NCBI GenBank assembly: GCA_947629655.1
Contig: CANREL010000004.1
Location: 77,577 to 133,645, forward strand
Length of the DNA: 56,069 nucleotides
Direction: 5' to 3'
From: an uncultured Bacilli bacterium
Lineage (GTDB): Bacteria > Bacillota_I > Bacilli_A > RF39 > UBA660
The notes beneath the pieces were generated by a model. It was given only the letters and a program-made list of their open reading frames with translations. It was not told where the DNA came from and ran no database searches. This document shows, in pieces, positions 35,126 to 43,308 of this stretch (position 1 is its first letter; every line of letters begins with the position of its first letter). The position numbers were made by a program, and so were the translations under genes.

Positions 35126-35689
35126 GTGCAACCAATATTAGTCAATAAAGAAAATTTAATTCCTGATGATTATATCAATACCATAAATTTAGTTGAGGTA
35201 TTAGATGCCAATGGTAAAAAAGTAAAAGTTGAAGAAAAAACTTATGAAGCTTATATGAAGCTAAAAGAGTTTTTAGAAACAAAAAATATTATAGTTGGAA
35301 TTACTTCAGCTTATCGCAGTTTAAAAGATCAAGAAGATGTATATCATGATTTCGTCAATAGATATGGTGAAGATTATGCTTCTAAATTTGTAGCTCCAGT
35401 TGGTGCTAGTGAACATCACACTGGTTTAGCTGTCGATATTGATATCAAAGTAGATGGGACATTTTTAGATAGTAATGTTGAAATGGTCAGGTGTGAACCA
35501 ATTTATTTACAAATTCATAAATATTTAAAAGATTTTGGATTTATTTTAAGATTTCCTAAAAATAAAGAAAATATTACTGGATATCCTTATGAAGCATGGC
35601 ATATTCGTTACGTTGGTAAAGAAATAGCTAAAGAAATTTATGATAATGATTTAACTCTTGAAGAATACGTGGAAAAACATAAAAAATAA
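35126..35689 (+). CDS. D-Ala-D-Ala carboxypeptidase family protein (VanY/DacB-like), no signal peptide
   Basis: 187 residues with the zinc peptidase signature: SAYRSLKDQE, then GASEHHTGLAVDID (S-x-H-x-x-G-x-A-x-D zinc motif) and YEAWHIRYVG (second His and catalytic region). The family trims the terminal D-Ala of wall stem peptides. Unusually, no membrane anchor or signal peptide precedes the domain when the GTG at 35126 is used; that codon sits six bases after GGAGGTG. The frame extends to a GTG at 35099 but with no ribosome binding site and still no signal. It may act on cytoplasmic precursors or leave by lysis. Confidence 0.8.
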   Translation: MQPILVNKENLIPDDYINTINLVEVLDANGKKVKVEEKTYEAYMKLKEFLETKNIIVGITSAYRSLKDQEDVYHDFVNRYGEDYASKFVAPVGASEHHTGLAVDIDIKVDGTFLDSNVEMVRCEPIYLQIHKYLKDFGFILRFPKNKENITGYPYEAWHIRYVGKEIAKEIYDNDLTLEEYVEKHKK

Positions 35690-35698
35690 ATTTAATAG

Positions 35699-35738
35699 AA
35701 AAAAGAAATATGAACTGATCATATTTCTTTTTATTTAT
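35699..35738. terminator. Bidirectional intrinsic terminator
   Basis: AAAAGAAATATGA (35701-35713) pairs perfectly with TCATATTTCTTTT (35719-35731). A-rich before and T-rich after, so it works both ways. It abuts the left inverted repeat of the integrase cassette. Confidence 0.85.
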
Positions 35739-35762
35739 CGTATAACTTATTATTATTCGACA
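35738..35762 (+). repeat. Left 25-bp inverted repeat (IR-L) flanking the recombinase gene
   Basis: Begins TCGTATAACTTATT and ends TTCGACA. Its reverse complement is found at 36787-36811 with one mismatch (C/T at 35758). The inner end contains the -35 box of the recombinase promoter. The bases outside and inside do not match, so the repeat is sharply bounded. Confidence 0.9.
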
Positions 35763-35785
35763 CTTCTAAGCACTTTAAGTATAAC
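35757..35785 (+). promoter_or_regulatory. Recombinase promoter with -35 inside the inverted repeat
   Basis: TCGACA (35757-35762, in IR-L), 17 bp, TATAAC (35780-35785). The equivalent hexamer in the right repeat is the consensus TTGACA. Confidence 0.6.
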
Positions 35786-35806
35786 ATACTCTAATGAAAA
35801 AATAAA
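35778..35806 (-). promoter_or_regulatory. Possible outward-facing promoter
   Basis: On the minus strand TG-T-TATACT (35786 to 35778) forms an extended -10, with a weak TTTATT 17 bp upstream (35801-35806). It fires leftward out of the cassette now, into the bidirectional terminator; after inversion it would point at the 36839 operon. Confidence 0.4.
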
Positions 35807-35859
35807 TTGCTTTTATAAAAGAAATGACTTAATTAAAATAAATTGTTTGGAGGTGTTTT

Positions 35860-36786
35860 ATGATTAAAAAGAATAGTATAGCTTATAATGATATTTTAAA
35901 TATGTGGTTAGATAATAAATCAAATTTAAAAATTCAATCAAAATTAAATTATGAATATTTAATTAACAAATATATTAAAAATTCTATTGGTATTATTTCA
36001 ATAACTAAGATAAACAAAAATGATATAAATAATTTTATTTATTCTTTAAAAAACGAAGTAGCAATCTCTACACAAAAGAAATTAATTTATATAATAAAAT
36101 CTAGTTTAATATATGCCTATCATAATAAATATTGTAATTATATAGATTTAAATAATATCAAATTTAATAAGGAAAAACAAAATATTTTTATACTATCAAA
36201 AGAAGAACAATATTTATTAGAAATGACTTTAAAAGAAAAAATAAATATTCGTAAAATTTGTTTATTACTATGCTTGTATACTGGGCTTCGCGTTGGTGAA
36301 GTGTGTGGCCTAAAATGGGAAGACATTGATTTTAGTAATAAATCATTAATGATTAAAAGAACTATCATAAGGGTAAAAAACCAAAGTAGTAATCAAACAA
36401 AAACTATTTTAATAGAGAGTACACCTAAGAGTGAGACATCTAAAAGGATAATTCCTATACCTAATTTTATTATTGAATTATTGAAAAGATTCAAAGAAGA
36501 AGACAAATATTTTATTCTCTCAAATAGTTATAAGTTATATGATCCAAGATATTTAGAAGCTTTTTATAAAAGAATATTAAATAAATGTAATATTAAAAAC
36601 AATAAATTTCATACTTTGAGACATACTTTTGCGACCCGTTCTATTGAATCAAAAATGGATATTAAAACTCTAAGTGAAATATTAGGTCATTCTTCTGTTG
36701 AAATAACTTTAAAACTATATGTTCATCCTACTTATGATATGAAAAAGACATCATTAGAAAAATTAGTAGAATTCATGTCTATTTAA
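35860..36786 (+). CDS. Tyrosine recombinase (phage-type integrase family)
   Basis: 308 residues. The N-terminal half is a core-binding domain (about 5-95); the catalytic half has all the signature residues: R144 in TGLRVGE, a Lys near 190, H251-x-x-R254 in HTLRHTFATR, H277 in LGHSSV and nucleophile Y287 in LKLYVHPTY. It is complete and probably active. Use of ATA and AAA/AAT codons is heavier than in its neighbours, in keeping with foreign origin. It lies exactly between two inverted 25-bp repeats, with its stop codon touching the right one, and no other phage genes are linked. The likely job is inversion of its own segment rather than phage integration. Confidence 0.9.
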   Translation: MIKKNSIAYNDILNMWLDNKSNLKIQSKLNYEYLINKYIKNSIGIISITKINKNDINNFIYSLKNEVAISTQKKLIYIIKSSLIYAYHNKYCNYIDLNNIKFNKEKQNIFILSKEEQYLLEMTLKEKINIRKICLLLCLYTGLRVGEVCGLKWEDIDFSNKSLMIKRTIIRVKNQSSNQTKTILIESTPKSETSKRIIPIPNFIIELLKRFKEEDKYFILSNSYKLYDPRYLEAFYKRILNKCNIKNNKFHTLRHTFATRSIESKMDIKTLSEILGHSSVEITLKLYVHPTYDMKKTSLEKLVEFMSI

Positions 36787-36811
36787 TGTCAAATAATAAT
36801 AAGTTATACGA
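36787..36811 (-). repeat. Right 25-bp inverted repeat (IR-R)
   Basis: Reverse complement of IR-L with 24 of 25 bases identical; on the minus strand it ends in TTTGACA. It starts directly after the recombinase stop and ends 27 bp before the ATG at 36839. Confidence 0.9.
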
Positions 36812-36838
36812 CAGATTTAGGAGAAAGGAGAAATTTTA

Positions 36839-37517
36839 ATGGAAAAAAATTATAAAATGGTTATTGGTGGAAATATTACATTTACTGAATCTGATATTAA
36901 AAATAAGTATGGTAGTTTTAGTTATTTAAACATTTCAAACTTGAATAAAAGAACATGGAGTAGTTGGGGGACTAAAAAAACTTGGATGTATTGAATTTAA
37001 ATTAGATGTTGGTTTGTCTTCAAAGCAAGCATGTCAAATAAATTTTCAAGAATCTAATTTTGATGAGATGGAAGAATTATATCAATATATAACTGAAAGA
37101 ATAGATGGTATAGTAAAAGAAGAAAATAAAGATCACATTTTTAAATGTAATGTTTGTGGTCATGTTTTTTGTTATACAACACAGGATTTAAGAAAAAATA
37201 TTAAAAATGCTAAATCTGCACTCGCATCAAGTAAGGCTAGTCTTGCTGCTTCTATTATTGGAACTAGATACGATATGTATGAACAAAATAAAATGGCTCA
37301 TGATATGGCAAATAAAGTGGTAGATTTTGATAGATGTCCAAAATGTAATTCAAAAAATATAGTAGAAGTGACAGAAGAAGAATTAAAACAACAATCTTCC
37401 AGTAACGGTTCTTTGAGTCCAGCTGATGAGATAAAAAAATATAAACAATTATTAGATGAAGGTATTATTTCCCAAAAAGAATTCGATAAAAAGAAAAAAG
37501 AATTATTAAATCTATAA
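36839..37517 (+). pseudogene. Frameshifted zinc-ribbon + SHOCT protein
   Basis: AGGAG precedes an ATG at 36839. Frame one runs 51 codons (MEKNYKMVIGGNITF ... RTWSSWG) to a TGA at 36992. The next frame continues without a stop from about 36969 to 37517 and contains the rest of the protein: a helical segment, two zinc knuckles (FKCNVCGHVFC and CPKCNSKN, about 50 residues apart), and a C-terminal SHOCT motif (SPADEIKKYKQLLDEGIISQKEFDKKKKELL). Removing one base in the GGGGG (36966-36970) or A7 (36974-36980) tract joins both into one 225-residue protein reading WSSWGLKKLGCIEFKL. So it is a one-base insertion, a read error, or slippage-based phase variation. Confidence 0.75.
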
Positions 37518-37538
37518 AATTAATCAGAGGTATTAAAA

Positions 37539-37922
37539 ATGGCTAATAATGTAATAAAAACCAATGATTTTGTAATATCCCATGTGGGAACTAAAACTAA
37601 AAAGATTAGTCAAGGGAAGGTTATTTATTTAACTAATGGGGTAAATCTTGTTATAGATGTATTAAATAATAAAGCATCATATTTTAATAACATTGAATTG
37701 ACTAATGTAGTTTTCATAAAAGATGGAAATATAATTAATCATGGTGAAGATAATGGTATATATTATAAAACTTTGAATTCTAGTAGTGTATTGCCATTGT
37801 TTAGTGTTAATTTCTCAGGTGATTATGATGAATTCATTTTTACTTTAAAAATTGATGGTAAAGAAAAAGGTAGGTTTAACATTAATTTAGATTCAAATCA
37901 AAACAATATAATTAAAATTTAA
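37539..37922 (+). CDS. Unknown soluble protein of the switch-linked operon
   Basis: 127 residues, beta-rich, no membrane segment or signal. Blocks like TNGVNLVIDVLNNKASYFNNIELTNVVFIKDG and the repeated short strands suggest a small beta-sandwich. No family recognised. Spaced 21 bp after the zinc-ribbon gene with its own AGAGGT, so it is part of the same operon. Confidence 0.6.
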   Translation: MANNVIKTNDFVISHVGTKTKKISQGKVIYLTNGVNLVIDVLNNKASYFNNIELTNVVFIKDGNIINHGEDNGIYYKTLNSSSVLPLFSVNFSGDYDEFIFTLKIDGKEKGRFNINLDSNQNNIIKI

Positions 37923-37958
37923 TAAGTATGGTTTTAATATAAAAGGGAGTGAGATGTT

Positions 37959-38390
37959 ATGAAAAAGAAAATGTTTTTGTTCTTAATTTGTGTAATATGT
38001 TTGTTAGGAGTTACAGCTTGTGGTAATAAAACAAAATTGACTAAAGAAAATTATGATAAATATTTGAATATTGAGGTTGAGACTAGGTGTAAAGGGTCTT
38101 ATAGTTCAGAATGTTCTATTGTTTTAAGTACTTGGTCAAAATCAACTAATTTCAATTATAATGATATAAAAGTTAAAGTAAAAGCAGAATATCAACCATA
38201 TGTAAAATATAGTTTTGGCTATTCAAAAACTGAATTGAAGAGTATAGAGATTACATCAGAATCAGTAGATATTGCAGGAAAATCTGAAATAGTTATAAAA
38301 CTTCCATTAAGTGATTACCTAGTTATGGAAGGTTCTTCTGATGAAAAATTTGAAATATTAGAAATTAGCGGAAATGTTACACCAGCATAA
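37959..38390 (+). CDS. Small lipoprotein, unknown
   Basis: 143 residues with a type II signal peptide: MKKKMFLFLICVICLLGVTAC, where the lipobox LGVTAC places the lipidated Cys at 21. The mature part is beta-rich with two further cysteines (TRCKGSYSSEC) that could form a disulfide. No family recognised. GGGAGTG precedes the ATG. Third gene of the operon that follows the recombinase cassette. Confidence 0.75.
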   Translation: MKKKMFLFLICVICLLGVTACGNKTKLTKENYDKYLNIEVETRCKGSYSSECSIVLSTWSKSTNFNYNDIKVKVKAEYQPYVKYSFGYSKTELKSIEITSESVDIAGKSEIVIKLPLSDYLVMEGSSDEKFEILEISGNVTPA

Positions 38391-38411
38391 AAATATTAGT
38401 GGAGGTAAATT

Positions 38412-38876
38412 ATGAATGAAAAAACGATAATAGAAAGTAAACCTTATAGTTTTAAAAAAATGATTTCTACTGTACTTAAATGGTCAATTGCTTATTGTGT
38501 TCTTACTTCTTTGTATCCTCTTTTGTTTATTGGAGTTGAACCAGATTGGGCACTTAATACTATTTTGTTAAACATAATAATTGTAATAGTTGTTGATGTA
38601 ATACTTATCATTTTATTTTTACAAATACAGGTGTTTATTTTTACGGTTGGCATTACTGTAACAAATAAAAGAGTATATGGAAAAACGACATGGGGAAGAA
38701 GAGTAGATCTACCACTTGATAGTATATCTTCAATTGGTACAAGTATGTTTGCAGGAATATCAGTCGCAACTTCATCAGGGAGAATTTCCTTTTTTGGAAT
38801 TGATAATCGTGATGAAGTATTTAATGCAATCAGTGAATTAATTTTAGAACGTCAAGATAGAAAAAATCATAAATAG
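38412..38876 (+). CDS. Membrane protein with bacterial PH-like domain
   Basis: 154 residues: a short cytoplasmic start (KTIIESKPYSFKKM), two membrane spans (about 20-45 and 48-75), and a C-terminal domain with VTNKRVYGKTTWGRRVDLPLDSISSIGTS ... SSGRISFFGIDNRDEVFNAISELI. The 'T-N-K-R-V-x-x-x-x-G ... I-x-S-I' strand pattern is typical of bacterial PH (bPH) domains. Role unknown; such proteins often occur with SHOCT/zinc-ribbon proteins like the one opening this operon. Preceded by GGAGGT. Confidence 0.7.
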   Translation: MNEKTIIESKPYSFKKMISTVLKWSIAYCVLTSLYPLLFIGVEPDWALNTILLNIIIVIVVDVILIILFLQIQVFIFTVGITVTNKRVYGKTTWGRRVDLPLDSISSIGTSMFAGISVATSSGRISFFGIDNRDEVFNAISELILERQDRKNHK

Positions 38877-38878
38877 AC

Positions 38879-38907
38879 TTTACATCTTAATAAATTTGTT
38901 ATAAAAT
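38879..38907 (+). promoter_or_regulatory. Promoter of the glyS T-box leader
   Basis: TTTACA (38879-38884), 17 bp, TAAAAT (38902-38907), starting just after the PH-protein stop codon. Confidence 0.6.
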
Positions 38908-38913
38908 TACTTT

Positions 38914-39027
38914 TATGAAGCGATGACGGGGTGGAATCCTATCAGCTATATGTTTTGAGAGATTCTTCTAGAATAAGTAAGGTGGAACCGCGGGAAACCG
39001 TCCTTACAATATTCTAGAAGATTTTTT
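38914..39027 (+). promoter_or_regulatory. Compact T-box riboswitch controlling glyS
   Basis: The conserved T-box AAGGTGGAACCGCGG lies at 38979-38993. The competing terminator pairs TCTTCTAGAATA (38964-38975) with TATTCTAGAAGA (39010-39021), followed by six Ts. Uncharged tRNA-Gly would bind and favour the antiterminator. The part before the T-box is very short: one hairpin (AGCGAT at 38919-38924 with ATC-A-GCT at 38941-38947), whose loop TGGAA presents GGA, a glycine codon. A full-length Stem I is not visible. Confidence 0.85.
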
Positions 39028-39056
39028 AATTCATAAATAAGATTGAGGTGATAAAA

Positions 39057-40430
39057 ATGAGTGAATTAAATATGGACAAAATGGTTAATTTCTGTAAACA
39101 ATATGGTTTCATTTTCCAGGGTAGTGAAATATATGGAGGTCTTGCTAATACTTGGGACTATGGTCCAGTAGGAGCTGAACTTAAAAACAATGTTAAAAAA
39201 GCTTGGCTTAAAAAGTTTATTCAAGAAGATCCTAATAATGTTGGATTAGATAGTGCTATTCTTATGAATCCTAAAACATGGGAAGCTAGTGGACATTTAG
39301 CAACTTTTTCTGATCCTTTGATCGATTGTAAAAATTGTAAGACAAGACATCGTGCTGACAAATTAGTTGAAGATAATGGTGTTGAAGATGCAGCATCTAT
39401 GAGTAATGAAGAATTAGTCAATTATATAAAAGAACACAATATTCCTTGTCCTAATTGTGGTAAGAGTGATTTTACTGATATTAGACAATTTAATCTAATG
39501 TTTAAGACTTTCCAAGGTGTTACGGAAGACTCTAAGAATACTATCTATTTACGTCCTGAAACAGCTCAAGGTATTTTTGCAGATTTCTTAAATGTTCAAA
39601 GAAGTTTGCGTAAGAAAGTTCCTTTTGGAATTGGACAAGTTGGTAAGAGTTTCCGTAATGAGATTACTCCTGGTAACTTTATCTTCCGCGTTCGTGAATT
39701 TGAACAAATGGAATTGGAATTCTTTTGTAAACCTGGAACAGAGTTAGAGTGGTTCAAATACTATAAAGATTATTGTAAAAATTTCTTGTTATCTTTGGGT
39801 ATTAAAGAAGAGAACTTACGTCTTAGAGATCATTCACAAGAAGAATTATCTTTCTATAGTAATGCTACTACTGATATTGAATATAAGTTCCCATTTGGTT
39901 GGGGTGAATTATGGGGAATAGCTAGCCGTACAGATTATGACTTGAGTCAACATCAAAAATTTTCTGGTGTCAGTATGGAATATTTAGATCCTGATACTAA
40001 TGAGAGATACATTCCTTATGTCATCGAACCATCTCTTGGTGTTGAACGTTTAGTTTTAACAATTTTATGTAATGCTTATTGTGAAGAGACTTTGGAAGAT
40101 GGAAGTACTCGTGAAGTTATGAAGTTTCATCCATTCCTTGCTCCTTACAAAGTAACTGTTCTTCCTTTGATTAAGAAGTATCATAGTGAAAAAGCTCAAG
40201 AAGTTTATAAAGAATTGAGCAAACATTTCATGACTGATTATGATGATAGTGGAAATATTGGTAAGAGATATAGACGTAGTGATGTCGTTGGAACACCTTT
40301 TGCTATTACAATTGATGATAATACTTTAAATGATAACACTGTAACAGTTCGTGATCGTGATACGATGGAACAAGTAACACTTCCACTTGATGAAGTAGTT
40401 AATTACATCAATGAAAAAATTACATTTTAA
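39057..40430 (+). CDS. glyS: Glycyl-tRNA synthetase, dimeric alpha-2 type
   Basis: 457-residue class II synthetase that charges tRNA-Gly. It opens with the diagnostic [29 protein letters not shown], contains a zinc-type insertion (CKNC ... CPNCG), motif 2 ([28 protein letters not shown]) and motif 3 ([11 protein letters not shown]), then the C-terminal anticodon-binding domain ([10 protein letters not shown] ... [12 protein letters not shown]). The length is normal for the family. GAGGTG is six bases ahead of the ATG at 39057; the upstream in-frame GTG (39048) overlaps that site. Regulated by the T-box in front. Confidence 0.95.
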   Translation: MSELNMDKMVNFCKQYGFIFQGSEIYGGLANTWDYGPVGAELKNNVKKAWLKKFIQEDPNNVGLDSAILMNPKTWEASGHLATFSDPLIDCKNCKTRHRADKLVEDNGVEDAASMSNEELVNYIKEHNIPCPNCGKSDFTDIRQFNLMFKTFQGVTEDSKNTIYLRPETAQGIFADFLNVQRSLRKKVPFGIGQVGKSFRNEITPGNFIFRVREFEQMELEFFCKPGTELEWFKYYKDYCKNFLLSLGIKEENLRLRDHSQEELSFYSNATTDIEYKFPFGWGELWGIASRTDYDLSQHQKFSGVSMEYLDPDTNERYIPYVIEPSLGVERLVLTILCNAYCEETLEDGSTREVMKFHPFLAPYKVTVLPLIKKYHSEKAQEVYKELSKHFMTDYDDSGNIGKRYRRSDVVGTPFAITIDDNTLNDNTVTVRDRDTMEQVTLPLDEVVNYINEKITF

Positions 40431-40437
40431 AAATAAA

Positions 40438-40466
40438 AAAATCTCAAGTAATTGAGATTTTCTTTT
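40438..40466. terminator. Bidirectional terminator between glyS and tRNA-Gln
   Basis: AAAATCTCAA (40438-40447) pairs with TTGAGATTTT (40452-40461); T-rich on one side and A-rich on the other, so it serves both convergent units. Confidence 0.85.
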
Positions 40467-40470
40467 CTTA

Positions 40471-40545
40471 TGGCTGCCCCAGTTAGATTCGAACTAACGG
40501 ATGTCAGGTTCAGAGCCTGATGCCTTACCACTTGGCGATGGGGCA
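40471..40545 (-). tRNA. tRNA-Gln (anticodon CTG)
   Basis: Minus-strand cloverleaf of 75 bases: acceptor TGCCCCA with TGGGGCA, D-arm with CGCCAAGTGGTAAGGC, anticodon arm TCAGG-CTCTGAA-CCTGA (anticodon CTG, reads CAG), T-arm GTTCGAATC, discriminator G and encoded CCA. The D-arm and acceptor are typical of bacterial tRNA-Gln. Confidence 0.92.
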
Positions 40546-40557
40546 ATGTCTATAAGT

Positions 40558-40586
40558 ATTATAATACTAAAAAATAAAAATCGAAA
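40558..40586 (-). promoter_or_regulatory. Promoter of tRNA-Gln
   Basis: On the minus strand TTTCGA (40586-40581), 17 bp, TATAAT (40563-40558), ending 12 bp before the tRNA. Confidence 0.65.
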
Positions 40587-40613
40587 TAGAAAAATATAAT
40601 TTTTTAAAATTAC

Positions 40614-40642
40614 TTGATTTATTCTTCAAAATAATGTATATT
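40614..40642 (+). promoter_or_regulatory. Promoter of rpsO
   Basis: TTGATT (40614-40619), 17 bp, TATATT (40637-40642). Confidence 0.75.
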
Positions 40643-40648
40643 ATTTTC

Positions 40649-40724
40649 GTTACTTCATCTTGGTACTTGATTATTCCGACATGTACTCAGAGGAAGCGAA
40701 TAATATGTAGAGGAGGAATAAACT
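40649..40724 (+). promoter_or_regulatory. S15-type autoregulatory leader of rpsO
   Basis: The 5' leader shows GATTATTC (40669 region) pairing with GAATAAT (40699 region), enclosing CCGACATGTACTCAGAGGAAGC, and GGTAC pairing with GTACT in an overlapping, pseudoknot-like way. This is the pattern of Firmicutes rpsO leaders, in which free S15 binds its own mRNA to stop translation. Assigned from position and structure, not from a covariance model. Confidence 0.65.
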
Positions 40725-40994
40725 ATGGCAATGACTAAAGAGAGAAAACAAGAAATTATTAAGAAATTTGCTAGAAGTGAAGGAGATTGTGGTAGTGTTG
40801 AAGTTCAAGTTGCAATTTTAACAGAAGAAATTAATGCTTTAACTGAACATATGAAAGAACATACTCATGATTATCATTCACAAAGAGGACTTTTAAAGAA
40901 AGTTGGAAGAAGAAAAAATTTATTAAACTATCTTGTTAAACATGATATTAATAGATATCGTGCTCTAATCAAAGAATTAGGTTTGAGAAAATAA
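40725..40994 (+). CDS. rpsO: 30S ribosomal protein S15
   Basis: 89 residues, the standard length. The whole sequence matches S15: [64 protein letters not shown] and [13 protein letters not shown]. It binds 16S rRNA in the central domain during 30S assembly. Start preceded by AGGAGG. Upstream of pnp, the usual order in most bacteria; a terminator lies between. Confidence 0.98.
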   Translation: MAMTKERKQEIIKKFARSEGDCGSVEVQVAILTEEINALTEHMKEHTHDYHSQRGLLKKVGRRKNLLNYLVKHDINRYRALIKELGLRK

Positions 40995-41000
40995 TTTTTT

Positions 41001-41039
41001 ATAAAAGTAGACACTATTTTTTAGTGTCTTTTATTTTTC
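41001..41039 (+). terminator. Intrinsic terminator after rpsO
   Basis: AGACACTA (41009-41016) pairs with TAGTGTCT (41022-41029), extended by A/T pairs, then Ts. Confidence 0.8.
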
Positions 41040-41051
41040 TATGAATTAAGT

Positions 41052-41057
41052 TATAAT
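41052..41057 (+). promoter_or_regulatory. Probable pnp -10 box
   Basis: TATAAT at 41052-41057, 23 bp before the pnp start; the -35 would fall in the end of the rpsO terminator and is weak (TTTTAT). Confidence 0.5.
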
Positions 41058-41079
41058 TGTTTTAGTGTGGAGGTTATTT

Positions 41080-43209
41080 ATGGAGAAGAAAGTTTTTGAG
41101 TTAGACTTCAGAGGAAGAAAAATTGTTGTTGAACATGGGGAGATGGCTAAACAAGCTCATGGTGCTGTTTTAGTTAGATATGGAGATACTGTTATTTTAT
41201 CAACAGCAGTTGTATCAAAAAATGCTAATATATTATCTGATTTCTTTCCTTTGATGGTTTTATATCAAGAAAAATTGTATTCAGTAGGAAAAATTCCTGG
41301 TGGATTTATAAAAAGAGAGGGTCGACCAACAGAAGCGGCAACTTTAGCTGCACGTATGATTGATAGACCAATGCGTCCATTATTCCCAGAAGGATTTAGA
41401 AATGAAGTGCAAATAGTAAATACGGTTTTATCTGTTGAACAAGATAATTCGCCAGAGATTACAGCTCTATTCGGTTCAAGTTTGGCAACTTGTATCAGTA
41501 AGATTCCTTTCGATGGACCAATAGCTGGTGTTAAAGTTGGACGTGTTGATGGTAAGTTAGTAATCAATCCAACAGCTGAAGAAGCCGAGAAGTCTGATAT
41601 CGATTTGACTGTAGCAGGTACAAAATACGCTATCAACATGGTTGAATCAAGTGCTAAAGAAGTATCTGAAGCTGATATGTTAGAAGCTTTGATGTTTGGA
41701 CATGAAGCTATTAAAGAGTTAGTTGCTTTCCAAGAGAAGATCATTGCTGAGATTGGTGAAGAAAAGATGGAATATGAGACTTTGGAAATATCTGATGAAT
41801 TGCGTGAAGAGATTTCTAAAGCATGTCGTGATGATCTTGATAAGGCAATGCGCATTGAAGATAAGATTCTTAAATATGAAACGATTGATAAGATTAAAGA
41901 AGATGTTGTCAATTCTTATATTGAGAAGAATAGTGATTTAAAAGAAGCTGAACTTGAAGAATTAGTTACGAAAGTCAAGTTAGTATTAGAAGATTTGGAA
42001 TATGAAATATTTAGACGTATCGTCGTTAAAGAACATACGCGTGCTGATGGAAGAAAGATGACTGAGATTAGACCACTATCAACGGATATTGATGTCTTAC
42101 CTAGAGTTCATGGTTCAGCATTGTTCACACGTGGACAAACACAAAGTTTATCAATTACAACACTTGGAGCTTTAGGAGAGAGTCAAATTCTTGATGGATT
42201 GAGTCTTGAAGATGAGAAGAGATTCATGCTTCACTACAATTTCCCACAATTCTCTGTTGGTGAAACGGGAAGATATGGTTCTCCTGGACGTCGTGAAATT
42301 GGACATGGGGCTTTAGGAGAAAAAGCTTTAGCGCAAGTAATTCCTAGCGAAGAAGAATTCCCATACACGATTCGTGTCGTCAGTGAAATTTTGGAAAGTA
42401 ATGGTAGTAGTAGCCAAGCTTCAATTTGTGCTGGTTGCATGAGTTTGATGGCAGCTGGTGTCCCTATTAAAGCTCCTGTTGCTGGTATTGCTATGGGGTT
42501 AATTACAGATGGTGATGATTATACTATCCTTACTGACATTCAAGGCATGGAAGACCATTTAGGAGATATGGATTTCAAAGTTGCAGGAACGAGAAATGGT
42601 ATCTGTGCTTTACAAATGGATATCAAGATTAAAGGTATTACAGAACAAATTTTGAAAGAAGCTCTAGCTCAAGCAAAAGATGCTCGTATGGAAGTTTTAG
42701 ACGTCATGCAAAAACAAATTGCTGAACCTCGTAAAGAAGTTAGTAAGTATGCTCCAAAGATGGAAACATTCATGATCAAACCAGAAAAGATTAAAGATGT
42801 CATCGGTAAAGGTGGAGAAATGATTACTAAGATCATTTGTGAAGCAAGTAATGTTACAGCTGTCAACGATATGCGTGCAGTTAAAGTCGACATAGAAGAT
42901 GATGGTAAAGTTGTCATCTACCACATGGATAAAGAAGTAATTGAGAAGACCGCGCAAATGATAAAGGACATCGTTAGAGAAGTTGAAGAAGGTAAAGTAT
43001 ACAATGCCAAAGTTGTTCAAATTGAAGAATTTGGATGTTTCGTACAAGTATGGCCAGGTTGTGAAGGATTAGTACACATCTCTAAACTAGCTAAAGAGAG
43101 AGTTGAAAAAGTTACAGATGTTGTCAAAGTTGGAGATGAGATATTAGTTAAAGCAATTGGTGTTGATAAAAAGGGAAGATTAAATTTTTCTCGTAAGGAT
43201 GCAATGTAA
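41080..43209 (+). CDS. pnp: Polyribonucleotide nucleotidyltransferase (PNPase)
   Basis: 709 residues. Degrades RNA 3' to 5' with phosphate and takes part in mRNA turnover. Two RNase PH-like domains (first with [10 protein letters not shown] and [29 protein letters not shown]; second with [23 protein letters not shown], the [13 protein letters not shown] and [14 protein letters not shown] blocks, and [27 protein letters not shown]), then a KH domain ([15 protein letters not shown]) and a C-terminal S1 domain ([33 protein letters not shown]). Normal length and order. GGAGG positions the ATG at 41080. Confidence 0.97.
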   Translation: MEKKVFELDFRGRKIVVEHGEMAKQAHGAVLVRYGDTVILSTAVVSKNANILSDFFPLMVLYQEKLYSVGKIPGGFIKREGRPTEAATLAARMIDRPMRPLFPEGFRNEVQIVNTVLSVEQDNSPEITALFGSSLATCISKIPFDGPIAGVKVGRVDGKLVINPTAEEAEKSDIDLTVAGTKYAINMVESSAKEVSEADMLEALMFGHEAIKELVAFQEKIIAEIGEEKMEYETLEISDELREEISKACRDDLDKAMRIEDKILKYETIDKIKEDVVNSYIEKNSDLKEAELEELVTKVKLVLEDLEYEIFRRIVVKEHTRADGRKMTEIRPLSTDIDVLPRVHGSALFTRGQTQSLSITTLGALGESQILDGLSLEDEKRFMLHYNFPQFSVGETGRYGSPGRREIGHGALGEKALAQVIPSEEEFPYTIRVVSEILESNGSSSQASICAGCMSLMAAGVPIKAPVAGIAMGLITDGDDYTILTDIQGMEDHLGDMDFKVAGTRNGICALQMDIKIKGITEQILKEALAQAKDARMEVLDVMQKQIAEPRKEVSKYAPKMETFMIKPEKIKDVIGKGGEMITKIICEASNVTAVNDMRAVKVDIEDDGKVVIYHMDKEVIEKTAQMIKDIVREVEEGKVYNAKVVQIEEFGCFVQVWPGCEGLVHISKLAKERVEKVTDVVKVGDEILVKAIGVDKKGRLNFSRKDAM

Positions 43210-43212
43210 AAT

Positions 43213-43243
43213 AACTAGGATTATTCCTAGTTTTTTTGTTTTT
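43213..43243 (+). terminator. Intrinsic terminator after pnp
   Basis: AACTAGGA (43213-43220) pairs with TCCTAGTT (43225-43232), loop TTAT, then Ts. Confidence 0.85.
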
Positions 43244-43252
43244 TCTTATCGC

Positions 43253-43282
43253 TTGACAAATTATTGAATCCAATATTAATAT
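43253..43282 (+). promoter_or_regulatory. Promoter of the phosphotransferase/HAD gene
   Basis: Consensus TTGACA (43253-43258), 18 bp, TAATAT (43277-43282). Confidence 0.65.
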
Positions 43283-43308
43283 TTATATATGGAGAAGATG
43301 GTGAAAGT

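Noticed and set aside
35690..36811. Integrase as a sign of an integrated prophage or genomic island
   Set aside because: No direct-repeat attachment sites, tRNA gene or other phage genes flank it; the flanking repeats are inverted and tightly enclose only the recombinase.
41265..41912. Long minus-strand open frame inside pnp (215 codons)
   Set aside because: Shadow of a strongly conserved housekeeping gene; no ribosome binding site or family similarity.
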